A stretch of 64,000 nucleotides of DNA, taken from the NCBI GenBank assembly GCA_003558125.1, contig PWMQ01000010.1:1-64000 (forward strand), read 5' to 3'. The notes under the pieces were generated by a model. The model saw nothing but the letters and a program-made list of their open reading frames with translations. It was not told the origin of the DNA and did not search any database. Source of the DNA: Natronospira sp. (lineage in GTDB: Bacteria; Pseudomonadota; Gammaproteobacteria; Natronospirales; Natronospiraceae). A program made the position numbers and the translations under genes. Shown here piece after piece: positions 34,629 through 43,835 of this stretch. Positions within the stretch are counted from its first letter, which is position 1. Each line of letters begins with the position of its first letter.

Positions 34629-35735
34629 ATGACGGGGCTCGCCATGCTGCAATTGCATCGGGATCGCAAACAGGCGTTAAGGGCGCAGCGGGTGTTGCTG
34701 GGCCTGGTTGCCTACCTGATGTGGATCGCGGTCGGCATCTACCTGTATTGGATTGATCTGCTCCATATCGGTCCTGCGGGCTTGGGTATCTACTTCCTGC
34801 TCATGCTGCTCACCAATGCCGCTTTCCTTGCAGCGGTCCGATGGAATTGGAACCTGCGCTTTCGGGATCCGGGCATGACCCTGGGTCAGATTGCCTGCGG
34901 CATCTTCTGGGGGATGGTGCTACTCTCCCAGGCGGCGCCTGAAGCACGCGGCGGCATGTTGCTGGTTTTCGTCACCGGCTTTTTCTTCGGTGTCTTTCGC
35001 CTCAATACCCAGCAGTTTCTTGGACTCGCCCTATTCGCATCACTGGCCTACGCCAGCCTGATCCGCGCTGAATGGGCGGATCTCGATGCGGAAACCCGTC
35101 AGATTGAGCTGGCACAGTGGGTCTTTCTGAGCCTGATTTTGCTCTGGATGTCCTTCATGGGGGGGTATGTCGCCCGCCTGCGAAGCAATCTTCGTCAGGC
35201 CATGGGCCGGATCGAGGAATTGGCCAATCGGGATCACCTCACCGGCACCCGAAATCGACGTGCAATTACCGGCTCATTGGAGGAGGCGGTGGCCCGGGCG
35301 GAGACAGAGGGCGAAGTTCTCACTATCGCCATGCTCGATCTGGATCATTTCAAAGCTCACAACGATGACCATGGGCATCTGCTCGGCGATGAACTGCTCA
35401 AGCAATTTGTGGAACGGGTGGAACGGGAGCTGCGGGCCGATGACATTATCCGAGGTCAGCAGGATCAACCGCTGGGGCGGTTTGGGGGCGAAGAATTTCT
35501 GGTGGTCTTGCCAGGTACCGGGCTTGACGGCGGGATGCTGGCGGCGGAGAGGATCCGGCGGGGGATTGCCGAATTGCCGTTCGAGACCGAGGCGGGTGCG
35601 GTAGCCATGACGGTCTCCATTGGCCTGACGGAGTGGCGGCCGGGGGATGACTGTGAAAGCCTGCTCAAGCGGGCCGACAAGGCTCTTTATGAAGCCAAGG
35701 AAGGGGGACGGAACCAGGTGGTGGCGGCCGAGTGA
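34629..35735 (+). CDS. Membrane diguanylate cyclase (GGDEF)
   Basis: This is a c-di-GMP synthase of 368 residues. Six membrane helices fill residues about 20-190 (MASE-like, with no named family recognised). A GGDEF domain follows, with the catalytic loop GGEEF (286-290) and the preceding DLDHFKAHNDDHGH segment carrying the metal-binding Asp. The usual inhibitory-site RxxD is not in the normal position: RGQQD stands before QPLGRF, so the spacing is off. Feedback control by c-di-GMP may be weak. The start at 34629 is provisional, and an in-frame ATG at 34644 is possible. It is convergent with mnmE, only 15 bp apart. Confidence 0.9.
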   Translation: MTGLAMLQLHRDRKQALRAQRVLLGLVAYLMWIAVGIYLYWIDLLHIGPAGLGIYFLLMLLTNAAFLAAVRWNWNLRFRDPGMTLGQIACGIFWGMVLLSQAAPEARGGMLLVFVTGFFFGVFRLNTQQFLGLALFASLAYASLIRAEWADLDAETRQIELAQWVFLSLILLWMSFMGGYVARLRSNLRQAMGRIEELANRDHLTGTRNRRAITGSLEEAVARAETEGEVLTIAMLDLDHFKAHNDDHGHLLGDELLKQFVERVERELRADDIIRGQQDQPLGRFGGEEFLVVLPGTGLDGGMLAAERIRRGIAELPFETEAGAVAMTVSIGLTEWRPGDDCESLLKRADKALYEAKEGGRNQVVAAE

Positions 35736-35750
35736 GAGCGACTGATTGCT

Positions 35751-37094
35751 CTACTTGCCGATGCAGAAGCTGGAGAATATCCGCCCGAGTAGATCGTCGC
35801 TGCTGAATTCGCCGCTGATCTCGCCCAGTGTCTGCTGGGCCAGTCGCAGTTCCTCTGCCAATAGCTCGCCGGCGCGGCTCTCAATCAATTCCGCCTGGCC
35901 CGCATCCACATGGGCCCGGGCCCGCTCGATGGCATCGAGATGGCGGCGGCGCGCCATGAATACATCCTCGCCCGCCGGGCGATAGCCGGCCACGGCTTTG
36001 AGGCGCTCACTGAGTGCCTGAATACCTTCACCGGTAAGAGCGGAAAGCCCGATACGGCGTCCTTGATCGTCCCGATAACCCGCCGTGCCGCCGCTGAGGT
36101 CGATCTTGTTGTGGGCGATGATCACCGGTAGCTGGGGCGGCAGGTCACGACGCAGTTCGGCGATGTCCTCAGGGGACTGGTCATCGACCACCAGCAGGAC
36201 GCAATCAGCCGTTTCCATGGCCTCGCGGGCCCGACGAATGCCCTCCTGTTCAACCGCATCACCACCCTCGCGCAACCCCGCGGTATCGATCAGGTGGAGG
36301 GGCAGGCCATCCAGGTGCACGTATTCCCGCAGGACATCCCGGGTGGTGCCGGGGATATCGGTCACGATGGCGGCATCATGTCCGGCAAGGCGATTGAGCA
36401 GGCTGGACTTGCCGGCATTGGGACGACCGGCGAGGACCAGGCGCAGACCTTCACGCATCACCCGACCCTGCTCGGCCCGTTGCATGAGCTGATCGAAGGC
36501 TTCCGTGATCTCACTCAACTGCCTTTCCACCCGCTCGTCGGAAAGGAAGTCGATCTCCTCGTCGGGAAAATCGATGGCGGCTTCGACAAAGATCCTCAAT
36601 TCGATTAGCTGTTCCACCAGGGCGTGAACGGCGCGGGAGAACTCGCCGCTGAGCGATCGGGTGGCGGCACGGGCGGCCTCGGCGGAGCCGGCGTCGATCA
36701 GATCGGCCACTGCCTCGGCCTGGGCCAGGTCGAGCTTGTCATTGAGAAAGGCCCGCTCGGAAAACTCACCGGGCCGCGCCGGGCGGGCGCCCAGTGCAAT
36801 CACGCGTTGTAGCAGCATGTCCAGGATGACCGGCCCGCCGTGGCCCTGAAGCTCGAGGACATCTTCGCCGGTATAGGAGGCCGGGGCGGGGAAATAAAGG
36901 ATCAATCCCTGATCAATGCTATTTCCTTGAGCGTCCAGAAAATCGGCGAGATGGGCGTGTCTTGGCCGAGGCCTGAAGCCGCAGAGTCGGGCGGCAAATT
37001 CGGCCAGGGATGGGCCGGAGAGCCGAACGATGCCGACCCCGCCCCGTCCAGGGGGGGTGGCAATGGCGGCAATGAGGTCCTGGCTGCTCTGCAT
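35751..37094 (-). CDS. mnmE: tRNA modification GTPase MnmE
   Basis: MnmE is the G protein partner of MnmG in U34 tRNA modification. The 447-residue protein has an N-terminal folate-binding domain, a helical domain and an inserted GTPase domain. P-loop GRPNAGKSS (about 225-233), switch [15 protein letters not shown] and the C-terminal FCIGK with the catalytic Cys are all intact. K-loop and IPGTTRD are present. It lies in the usual place upstream of yidC on the same strand but is separated from it by a 254-residue hydrolase gene on the other strand and by a repeat-rich region. Confidence 0.97.
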   Translation of the reverse strand: MQSSQDLIAAIATPPGRGGVGIVRLSGPSLAEFAARLCGFRPRPRHAHLADFLDAQGNSIDQGLILYFPAPASYTGEDVLELQGHGGPVILDMLLQRVIALGARPARPGEFSERAFLNDKLDLAQAEAVADLIDAGSAEAARAATRSLSGEFSRAVHALVEQLIELRIFVEAAIDFPDEEIDFLSDERVERQLSEITEAFDQLMQRAEQGRVMREGLRLVLAGRPNAGKSSLLNRLAGHDAAIVTDIPGTTRDVLREYVHLDGLPLHLIDTAGLREGGDAVEQEGIRRAREAMETADCVLLVVDDQSPEDIAELRRDLPPQLPVIIAHNKIDLSGGTAGYRDDQGRRIGLSALTGEGIQALSERLKAVAGYRPAGEDVFMARRRHLDAIERARAHVDAGQAELIESRAGELLAEELRLAQQTLGEISGEFSSDDLLGRIFSSFCIGK

Positions 37095-37210
37095 GGGCCC
37101 AGTGTACCGTAAGAGTCGGCGATGCCGGACTGTAACGGGCGGTACCCGTTGGCATCGACTAATGGATTAGGAAGTAGGCGTTTACGAATTTAACAACGAG
37201 GCGGCGACAG

Positions 37211-37975
37211 ATGGGGCAGGAAACATTTTCCTTCGAAGGCGATCAGGGGCAACGGCGGGATGGTGTCCTTGAGCAAGGGTCGGGGCCGACGCATGCCTGG
37301 GCGGTATTCGCGCATTGTTTCACCTGCGGGAGCAGTTCACTCGGGGCGGTTGCCATTAGCCGAGCGCTGGCGGCGCGGGGCATTGGCGTCTTGCGCTTTG
37401 ATTTTGCCGGCCTGGGGGAGAGCGAGGGTGAATTTGGCGCCGAAGGGATTGGTGGTGACATTGCGGATCTGAAGGCGGCCAGCCGCGCCATGGCGGAGTC
37501 GGGTCGGCCGGTTTCCTTGTTGGTGGGCCATTCCCTTGGGGGTGCGGCCGTGCTGCATGCGGCGGGGGATCTGGATGAGGTCAAGGCGGTGGTGACCTTG
37601 GGTGCGCCGGCGGACCCGGCCCATGTCCTTCACTTGCTGGGTGATCAGCGGGAGAAGATCGAGTCGGCGGGCGAGGCGGAGGTCAGGATTGGCGGCCGAC
37701 CGTTCACGATTCGCAAGCGCTTTATCGACGACATGGAAAACCGGCCATGGCGGGAGCGGATCGCCGATCTCAGGCGACCGTTGCTGGTGATGCACGCGCC
37801 AATGGACAATATTGTTTCGGTGAACAATGCGGCGGCGATTTTCCAGGCAGCCAAGCATCCCAAAAGCTTTGTCTCCCTGGATGGGGCGGATCATCTGTTG
37901 ACCGGGAGAGAGGATGCAGACTGGGCAGCCGATATGATCACGGCGTGGGCCAGACGGTATCTGGCTGACGGTTAG
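37211..37975 (+). CDS. Alpha/beta hydrolase (OsmC-associated type)
   Basis: This is a 254-residue alpha/beta hydrolase resembling the hydrolase part of fusion proteins that carry an OsmC domain. The N-terminal FAHCFTCGSSSLG loop and GLGESEG segment are typical of this group. The nucleophile lies in VGHSLGGAA (about 105-113), the acid is likely in HAPMDNIV and the His is in GADHLL. No OsmC domain is present here, so the single-domain form is used. The ATG at 37211 follows ACGAGGCGGCGAC, a weak ribosome site. Substrate is not known. It lies between mnmE and yidC on the opposite strand, a place that is usually empty in relatives. Confidence 0.82.
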   Translation: MGQETFSFEGDQGQRRDGVLEQGSGPTHAWAVFAHCFTCGSSSLGAVAISRALAARGIGVLRFDFAGLGESEGEFGAEGIGGDIADLKAASRAMAESGRPVSLLVGHSLGGAAVLHAAGDLDEVKAVVTLGAPADPAHVLHLLGDQREKIESAGEAEVRIGGRPFTIRKRFIDDMENRPWRERIADLRRPLLVMHAPMDNIVSVNNAAAIFQAAKHPKSFVSLDGADHLLTGREDADWAADMITAWARRYLADG

Positions 37976-38080
37976 CGACAGGTTTGAAGACGTCAGGCGT
38001 CATCGTTTTAGGGAAGCGCGGATGTTCCTAAGTTCAAGGGTTACTGCTGGGATAGCTTCGGCGGGGTGTGTGCCCATTGA

Positions 38081-38262
38081 GTCCGGTGACGGGTGCGCTC
38101 CGGTCCCTGTCCTGGGGGCCTGGCTCAGGGACGTCGTGGACCCGTCCCTGGGGACTCTGCACGCGACATCCTGTCGCTCACAGCCCTGAGTCAGGCCCCC
38201 AGGACAGGGACCTACCTTGGGTGCTGGTCACCTGGGCCGTGCCAATGGATGGGTTGGTTCAT
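38081..38262 (+). repeat. Structured repeat element, copy B
   Basis: On the plus strand the element reads GTCCGGTGACGGGTGCGCTC, then arm 1 (38102-38132), a core, and arm 2 (38184-38212), then CCTACCTTGGGTGCTGGTCA and CCTGGG. The arms GGTCCCTGTCCTGGGGGCCT and AGGCCCCCAGGACAGGGACC are perfect reverse complements. The core has a GCGACA-TCC-TGTCGC hairpin (38163-38177). Flanks and core motifs match copy A on its minus strand; the arm sequences are different but each pairs with itself. Confidence 0.85.
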
Positions 38263-38293
38263 GCCTGAATCCTTTTGCCAGCCCTTGGCGTTT

Positions 38294-38368
38294 ATCGCCA
38301 ATGAATATGCTCCTACGGTGCCGGTTGGCTAGGCCGAAGGCACCGTGGGAGCGGATTTATCCGCGATG
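38294..38368. repeat. BIME-like inverted REP pair, locus 4
   Basis: TATCGCCAATGAATATGCTC with CTACGGTGCC following (38294-38322) faces GGCACCGTGGGAGCGGATTT and ATCCGCGAT (to 38367). It is an imperfect inverted pair of the same unit as at 9734, 13175 and 23455. Confidence 0.8.
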
Positions 38369-38436
38369 GCTTGGGCCGATTCGAAGGCAAGCCACCCCCG
38401 GAACCCAGCTTTCAGATCAAGAATTCAATCCGCAAA

Positions 38437-38476
38437 CAGAACGGGCCCCGTCCCGGAAGGAACGGGGCCCGTTCTG
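38437..38476 (-). terminator. Terminator-like hairpin after yidC
   Basis: CAGAACGGGCCCCGT and ACGGGGCCCGTTCTG form a 15-bp perfect stem around an 11-base loop. It lies 25 bp past the yidC stop. The following T run is short, so termination strength is uncertain. Confidence 0.75.
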
Positions 38477-38500
38477 TCAGCCTGGCTGATCGGACAGAAG

Positions 38501-40204
38501 CTAGTTTTCCTGGCCGCTTTCGATGACCCGGTTGATCTTCCACTGCTGGGCCACCGAGAGGATGGTGTTCACGGCCCAGTAGAGGACCAGGCCGGCCGGC
38601 ATGAAGATACCGATACCGATCAGCATGAGCGGCATGAACATCAGCATCTTCTGCATCATCGGATCCGGCGGCGGCGGATTCAGTTTCTGCTGGAAGAACA
38701 TGGACGCACCCATGATCACCGGCAGGATGAAATAGGGATCCGGTGATGACAGATCCTGGATCCACAACATCCAGGGCGCGTGACGCAGCTCGGCGGATTC
38801 CAGCAGCACCCAGTACAGGGCGATGAAGACCGGAATCTGAATCAGGATGGGTAGACAACCGGCAGCGGGATTGACTTTCTCCCGCTTGTAGAGCTCCATC
38901 ATGGCCTGGTTCATCTTTTGCTTGTCATCCGCATAGCGTTCGCGAATGGTCTGCAGTCTCGGTTGCAGCTTGCGCATCCGGGCGATGGAGCGACCGCTGG
39001 TCTCGGACAGCTTGTAGAATGCCAGCTTGATCAGGAAGGTGAGCAGGATGATGGCCCAACCCCAGTTGCCCACCACCTTGTGAATCCAGTTAAGGGCAAT
39101 GAACAGCGGCTGGGAGATGATCCACATGATGCCGTAGTCAACGACCCGTTCAAGGTTCGGGGCAGCGGGGCGCAGCTCACTCTGGATTTTGGGGCCGAGA
39201 TAAAGGGTCTGTTCGAAAACGACCGCGTCCCCGGCCTGGAGATTGCGGGCACGCTGGTCCGCCATGCCAATGAGATAGCGATCCTGACCTCGATGACGAG
39301 TGTAATAGCGGACGCCCTGATCGGGACTGGAGGGAATCATGGCGGCGACGAAATAATGTTCCACCATCGCCGCCCAACCACCTTGCACATCCAGACGCAG
39401 GTCCTGATCGGCGAGATCGGAGAAGCTCAGGCGCTCATAGCGCTCGCTGTCGTGATAGGCCGGCCCATTGTGGGAGAAGGTCGAGGGATTGAACATGGAG
39501 CGGGAAATATCGGGATCGGTCCGTTCGATCTGCAGATAACTGCCACCCCGCCAGTCGTTCTCGCCACGGTTCTCGAGACGCTGCTCCAGCTTGACCTGAT
39601 AGCTGTTGGGAAGAAAGTAGAAGGTGCGGGTCAGATGCAGGCCGTCTTCGCCCTCCCAGACCAGGCGAACGGCACGACCGTCGCTTTCGGTTTCATCGAC
39701 CCGCTCACGGTCGCTGTTGATGGCCCAGGTTTCCTCGTGGGTGAACTCGATTCGACGGGGAATGCTGGTGGAGTCGCCGGCAGCGATCAGACCCGGTTGC
39801 ACCACGAACAGGCGGTCAGGACGATTGTCCAGCAGGCGGATCGGGTCGTCGCGATCCAGGTCCTCACGATAATCCAGCAGGTCCAATCGGCTGAGCTCAC
39901 CACCAATGGTCTGGATGGCAGCACGGAGGCGCGGGGTTTCGAGGGTGATCTCTTCACCGCCGGGGCGCTCGGGGACGGTCTCCAGGGTCGGCGCGTCGGC
40001 TGGATCATCATCCGGACGCGGAGCGTCGGGTTCATCGTCGGGCCGGGGTACGGCATCGTCGTCCAGGGACTCATCCAGGGTGAGTTCCTCGGCCGCTTCC
40101 GGGGCGTCGGCGTGCGGTTCGGCGAAATACTGGTTCCACTCCATCCAGGTCCAGAAGGAGAGGGCCACCAGGGCGAGGATGAGGAAGAAACGCTGATTAT
40201 CCAT
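38501..40204 (-). CDS. yidC: Membrane protein insertase YidC
   Basis: YidC inserts and folds inner-membrane proteins, alone or with SecYEG. The 567-residue protein has the proteobacterial form: an N-terminal membrane helix (about 6-20), a large periplasmic beta-supersandwich (about 60-345), and five C-terminal helices with the conserved core (about 350-550). The helical hairpin between TM2 and TM3 ([20 protein letters not shown], about 440-459) is present. The linker after TM1 is very rich in Asp/Glu/Pro, which may reflect a salt-adapted host. The ATG at 40204 overlaps the yidD stop by 8 bp. It is part of rpmH-rnpA-yidD-yidC. Confidence 0.97.
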   Translation of the reverse strand: MDNQRFFLILALVALSFWTWMEWNQYFAEPHADAPEAAEELTLDESLDDDAVPRPDDEPDAPRPDDDPADAPTLETVPERPGGEEITLETPRLRAAIQTIGGELSRLDLLDYREDLDRDDPIRLLDNRPDRLFVVQPGLIAAGDSTSIPRRIEFTHEETWAINSDRERVDETESDGRAVRLVWEGEDGLHLTRTFYFLPNSYQVKLEQRLENRGENDWRGGSYLQIERTDPDISRSMFNPSTFSHNGPAYHDSERYERLSFSDLADQDLRLDVQGGWAAMVEHYFVAAMIPSSPDQGVRYYTRHRGQDRYLIGMADQRARNLQAGDAVVFEQTLYLGPKIQSELRPAAPNLERVVDYGIMWIISQPLFIALNWIHKVVGNWGWAIILLTFLIKLAFYKLSETSGRSIARMRKLQPRLQTIRERYADDKQKMNQAMMELYKREKVNPAAGCLPILIQIPVFIALYWVLLESAELRHAPWMLWIQDLSSPDPYFILPVIMGASMFFQQKLNPPPPDPMMQKMLMFMPLMLIGIGIFMPAGLVLYWAVNTILSVAQQWKINRVIESGQEN

Positions 40205-40433
40205 GATGATGATGTTTACAACTTCCAGGAACGGGGTCGAAACCACCTTCATTAAAAGGGTGGCAGCGCAGAACACGGCGCAGGCTCAGCCAGGCACCAC
40301 GGAGGGCGCCGTGGGTCTGGAGCGCCTCCATTGCATACTCGGAACAACTGGGGTGAAAACGGCAGCATTGGCCGAACAAGGGGCTGATCAACAGCCGATA
40401 GGCCTTTACGAGGAAGAGGAGGAAGAATCGCAT
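40197..40433 (-). CDS. yidD: Membrane protein insertion efficiency factor YidD
   Basis: YidD is a small amphipathic membrane-associated protein that helps YidC-dependent insertion. The 78 residues have the family pattern: [22 protein letters not shown] (about 5-26), then [12 protein letters not shown] with the conserved Cys pair, and [17 protein letters not shown]. It ends in a natural His run (KHHHHG). It overlaps the end of rnpA by 28 bp and the start of yidC by 8 bp, as is usual for this compact cluster. Confidence 0.95.
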   Translation of the reverse strand: MRFFLLFLVKAYRLLISPLFGQCCRFHPSCSEYAMEALQTHGALRGAWLSLRRVLRCHPFNEGGFDPVPGSCKHHHHG

Positions 40434-40789
40434 CGCTTCATCAGCCGCTGCCAGTGACGATCCAGGCTCTCAAAGAGCGTTCGGTTATCGGCCCGGCTGG
40501 CCTCCGGCCGGCTCATCACCACCAGATCAAATCCGGCCAATGTTGACTGCCGGTGCCGAAAGCTTTCTCGGGCCAAGCGCTTGAGCCGGTTTCGCTCAAC
40601 AGCCGAGCCGGCATTCCGGCGGGAGATGGCCATTCCCAGGCGGGCTTGCGGCAAACCATTGGCGCAAGCCAATATCGTGAAAAAGCGGTCTTTCGACCGC
40701 TTTCCCTGGCGGAAGACCCGCCGAAAATCCTCTGCCTTGGTCAGACGCGCATTAGGCGGGTACGCCGCCGCGGCCTGCACGTGCGCCAA
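40406..40789 (-). CDS. rnpA: Ribonuclease P protein component RnpA
   Basis: RnpA is the protein subunit of RNase P, which matures tRNA 5' ends. The 127 residues contain [16 protein letters not shown] near the start, the second conserved strand, and the RNR motif [16 protein letters not shown] (about 67-82) that contacts the RNA. A Ser-rich tail ends the protein. The first possible start is a TTG at 40789, 7 bp after rpmH; a GTG at 40780 is equally possible, and no Shine-Dalgarno decides between them. It overlaps yidD by 28 bp. Confidence 0.93.
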   Translation of the reverse strand: MAHVQAAAAYPPNARLTKAEDFRRVFRQGKRSKDRFFTILACANGLPQARLGMAISRRNAGSAVERNRLKRLARESFRHRQSTLAGFDLVVMSRPEASRADNRTLFESLDRHWQRLMKRCDSSSSSS

Positions 40790-40796
40790 AGCGGGC

Positions 40797-40931
40797 TTAC
40801 GGGGTCAGTCGGGCACGGCCCTTGGCACGCCGGGCCTTGAGCACTTTCCGCCCGCCCTTGGTGGCCATGCGGGCACGAAAACCGTGAGTGCGCTTGCGGC
40901 GCAGGTTGCTGGGCTGGAAGGTTCTCTTCAT
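40797..40931 (-). CDS. rpmH: 50S ribosomal protein L34
   Basis: L34 is a 44-residue basic protein of the large ribosomal subunit. It reads [20 protein letters not shown] in its first part and ends in a normal Arg/Lys-rich tail (RARLTP). It opens the rpmH-rnpA-yidD-yidC run on the minus strand. The dnaA start lies about 200 bp away on the other strand, with a DnaA box between them at 41041, which is the classic divergent layout at the origin. Confidence 0.97.
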   Translation of the reverse strand: MKRTFQPSNLRRKRTHGFRARMATKGGRKVLKARRAKGRARLTP

Positions 40932-41040
40932 GACGCTTGATCCGTGTGTTGCCGGGCCCCGGTAAGCGGTGGCTCCAGGGACGCAAAAGGTAAGCCGCGA
41001 AATATACCCATTTCAGCGTTTCCGGTCAACCCTGAGAGGC

Positions 41041-41049
41041 TGTGGATAA
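41041..41049 (+). promoter_or_regulatory. DnaA box in the rpmH-dnaA intergenic region
   Basis: TGTGGATAA is a perfect R-type DnaA box (complement TTATCCACA) in AGGCTGTGGATAA context. The same 13 bases occur at the two boxes after dnaA, at 42480-42492 and inverted at 42519-42531. It may serve dnaA autoregulation or be part of the origin. Confidence 0.8.
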
Positions 41050-41134
41050 CAGGCTGCGAGAAGTATAGACTGCGGGATTTCCGGCCGTGCTGGCCGAGCC
41101 CTGCATTCCCCCGACATTCGCATTGGAGTATTCG

Positions 41135-42472
41135 GTGAGCGACTCGCTTTGGCAACGCTGTCTGGACCGCCTGGGTCGAGACCTCAGCGAACAGGAACTG
41201 AACACCTGGATCAGACCGCTGCAGGTGGTTGAATCGCGGCACAGACTGCGCCTGCTGGCGCCCAATCGCTTTGTCCGGGACTGGGTTCGTGACCAGTTCC
41301 TGACCCTGATCGAGGATGCGGTCGGTGAGCTGAGCGGGGACAGCCAGGCCCCACAGGTGAACCTTGAAGTCGGAAGCGCCGGCGTTCGGCCGCGACGGCA
41401 GAAAGCGGAAGAGAGCTCGGATCAGCGACCGAAGGCAGCGGAAGTAGTGATCGGCAGCAGGCTGGTGGCGGATCACACCTTTGAAAATTTTGTCGAGGGC
41501 AAGTCGAATCAGCTCGCTCGCGCCGCCGCCCGTCAGGTGGCGGAGAACCCCGGCCAGGCCTATAACCCGCTGTTCATCTATGGCGGGGTGGGGTTGGGCA
41601 AGACCCATCTGATGCATGCGGTGGGCAATCGTCTGCTGGAGCAGAATCCGCGCGCCCGGATTGCCTATGTCCATTCGGAGCGCTTCGTCGGCGACATGGT
41701 CAAGGCACTCCAGCACAACACGATCAACGACTTTAAGCGGCTCTATCGTGGCCTTGACGCCCTGATGATCGACGATATCCAGTTTTTTGCCGGCAAGGAA
41801 CGATCCCAGGAAGAGTTTTTTCATACTTTCAATGCCTTGCTGGAAGGCCAGCAGCAAGTGATTCTCAACTGTGACCGCTATCCCAAGGAAGTCAACGGCC
41901 TGGAAGAACGGCTCAAGAGCCGCTTTGGCTGGGGGCTTACGGTGGCGATCGAGCCGCCGGAGCTGGAAACCAGCGTGGCGATCCTGTTTCGAAAGGCGGC
42001 CCAGGACGGCGTCGATCTGCCGGATGAGGTTGCCTTCTTCATTGCCCAGCGAATCCGCTCGAATGTTCGAGAGCTGGAAGGCGCCTTGCGGCGGGTGATT
42101 GCCAACAGTCGTTTCACCGGCCAGCCCATTACCCTGGATTTCACGAAAGAGGCCCTGCGGGATTTGCTGGCGCTGCACGAAAAACTGGTGACCATCGACA
42201 ATATCCAGAAAACGGTGGCCAATTATTACAAGATGGGCATCAAGGATTTGCTGGGGAAACGGCGGAGTCGGTCCATCACCCGGCCGCGCCAGGTTGCCAT
42301 GGCGCTGTCGAAGGAGCTGACCAACCATAGCCTTCCGGAAATTGGTGAAGAATTCGGCGGCCGTGATCACACCACGGTCCTGCATGCCTGCCGCAAGGTA
42401 AAGGAGCTGCGGGAGAGTGATGCGCGGATCAACGACGACTATCAAAACCTGTTGAGAACATTGACGAGTTAG
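41135..42472 (+). CDS. dnaA: Chromosomal replication initiator DnaA
   Basis: DnaA binds oriC and opens it for replication. The 445-residue protein has domain I (about 1-75, [20 protein letters not shown]), a short variable linker, the AAA+ domain III with Walker [13 protein letters not shown] (about 150-161) and Walker [10 protein letters not shown], and domain IV with the DNA-binding signature [14 protein letters not shown]. The start is a GTG at 41135, preceded by GGAG 7 nt upstream; a longer frame begins at 41087 without that support. dnaN follows after an AT-rich gap with DnaA boxes. Confidence 0.98.
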   Translation: MSDSLWQRCLDRLGRDLSEQELNTWIRPLQVVESRHRLRLLAPNRFVRDWVRDQFLTLIEDAVGELSGDSQAPQVNLEVGSAGVRPRRQKAEESSDQRPKAAEVVIGSRLVADHTFENFVEGKSNQLARAAARQVAENPGQAYNPLFIYGGVGLGKTHLMHAVGNRLLEQNPRARIAYVHSERFVGDMVKALQHNTINDFKRLYRGLDALMIDDIQFFAGKERSQEEFFHTFNALLEGQQQVILNCDRYPKEVNGLEERLKSRFGWGLTVAIEPPELETSVAILFRKAAQDGVDLPDEVAFFIAQRIRSNVRELEGALRRVIANSRFTGQPITLDFTKEALRDLLALHEKLVTIDNIQKTVANYYKMGIKDLLGKRRSRSITRPRQVAMALSKELTNHSLPEIGEEFGGRDHTTVLHACRKVKELRESDARINDDYQNLLRTLTS

Positions 42473-42713
42473 TGTGGGTAGGCTGTGGATAAAACGGGGT
42501 TCCGAGATTCATCCCATTTTATCCACAGCCTGTCCCCGCTCTGTGCCGACTCTATACAACGGTGGAATTGCGTGGATATGGACGGCAAGAGATTGAAATA
42601 AAAAGGAAAAATAATTCAGTCCACAGAGTTGTGGTTCGCTAGTAACAACAACAGGTTTATTTATTCACTTAAATAATTAATTATCATCACGGTGGACAAA
42701 ACAGGGTGGAGCC
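42473..42713 (+). other. oriC-like region between dnaA and dnaN
   Basis: This 241-bp gap holds two perfect DnaA boxes in inverted orientation, TGTGGATAA (42484-42492) and TTATCCACA (42519-42527). They lie in a 15-bp perfect inverted repeat AGGCTGTGGATAAAA/TTTTATCCACAGCCT (42480-42494 and 42517-42531). A strongly AT-rich tract follows at about 42585-42690, with runs such as TAAATAATTAATTATCAT, which suits a DNA-unwinding element. The tract also includes a degenerate CAGTCCACA. It fits an origin of replication and may also regulate dnaN. Position relative to dnaA and dnaN agrees with origins of many gammaproteobacteria. Confidence 0.75.
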
Positions 42714-43814
42714 ATGAAATTCGAACTGAATCGCGATCAATTGCTCAAGCCAGTCCAGGCCGTCAGCGGGGTCGTGGAAAGACGGCAGACGATGCCGGTG
42801 TTGGCCAATATTCAGATCGCCGCGGAAGGAGACCGCTTGACCTTCACCGGTACTGACCTTGAAGTGGAGATGGTCGCGTCCGGTGAGGGGCGTGTGGAGA
42901 GCGGCGGCGAGGTTACCGTGCCGGGTCGCAAGCTGCTCGATATCTGCAAGGCGCTTCCGGAAGGGGCAGAGATTGTGGCGGAGCTCAAGGGTGAGCGGAT
43001 GACACTGCGCTCCGGGAAAAGCCGCTTTACCCTGTCGACGTTGCCGGCGGCGGAGTTCCCGGTGGTGGAAGATATCCAGGTCCAGCGCCGCTTCGAAATC
43101 CCTCAGGCCATGTTGCGGGAGTTGGTGGAGAACACCCAGTTCTCCATGGCACAGCAGGATGTGCGGTATTACCTCAATGGGCTCCTGCTTGAAGTCAGTG
43201 ACAATCGGCTGCGGGCAGTGGCGACCGATGGCCACCGCCTCGCCCTGTGCGAACGCGAAGTCACCCTGTCGGATGTCGGCACCCATCAGGTGATCGTGCC
43301 GCGGAAAGGGGTACTGGAATTGCAGAAACTGCTGTCCGATGAGGACACGCCCGTGGAAGTGGCACTGGGCGCCAACCATCTGCAAGTCCGGGTGGAAGGG
43401 CTGCAGTTTACGTCCAAGCTTATCGATGGTCGCTTTCCCGACTACGAGCGGGTTATTCCGCGGACCGGGGAGAAAGTGGTTGAGGCAGACCGACTTCGGC
43501 TGCGGGAATCGCTTCAGCGGGCGTCGATCCTGTCGAATGAAAAGTATCGCGGGGTGAGACTGGAATTGGTCCCCAACGCGCTGAAGATTCAGGCTCACAA
43601 TCCGGAACAGGAAGAAGCGGAAGAAGAAGTCGAAGTGGGTTTTGACGGGGAAGGCATGGAGATCGGCTTCAACGTCAATTACCTGTTGGATGCCCTATCG
43701 GCCCTGGACTGCGAGACGGTCCGGATGGACTTGATTGATTCCAACAACAGCTGCTTGATTCGGGATCCGGGCCGTGAGGATTGCAAGTATGTGGTCATGC
43801 CGATGCGACTGTGA
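42714..43814 (+). CDS. dnaN: DNA polymerase III beta subunit (sliding clamp)
   Basis: DnaN forms the ring-shaped homodimer that holds DNA polymerase III on DNA. The 366 residues match the family length and have three similar domains of about 120 residues. It begins MKFELNRDQLLKPVQAVSGV and ends with the usual YVVMPMRL, where the hydrophobic pocket at the C-terminus binds clamp partners. GGTGGAGCC lies just before the ATG. recF follows 21 bp later. Confidence 0.98.
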   Translation: MKFELNRDQLLKPVQAVSGVVERRQTMPVLANIQIAAEGDRLTFTGTDLEVEMVASGEGRVESGGEVTVPGRKLLDICKALPEGAEIVAELKGERMTLRSGKSRFTLSTLPAAEFPVVEDIQVQRRFEIPQAMLRELVENTQFSMAQQDVRYYLNGLLLEVSDNRLRAVATDGHRLALCEREVTLSDVGTHQVIVPRKGVLELQKLLSDEDTPVEVALGANHLQVRVEGLQFTSKLIDGRFPDYERVIPRTGEKVVEADRLRLRESLQRASILSNEKYRGVRLELVPNALKIQAHNPEQEEAEEEVEVGFDGEGMEIGFNVNYLLDALSALDCETVRMDLIDSNNSCLIRDPGREDCKYVVMPMRL

Positions 43815-43835
43815 CGGTCGGAGTGTCGTGACCCG

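Larger units (their letters stand above)
37976..38436. other. Non-coding region with structured repeat copy B and a REP pair
   Basis: No gene is credible in this 460-bp stretch. It contains copy B of the structured repeat (38081-38262) followed by the fourth REP pair (38294-38368). Copy A of the structured repeat at 13297-13570 also has a REP pair nearby, at 13175-13251. Confidence 0.8.
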
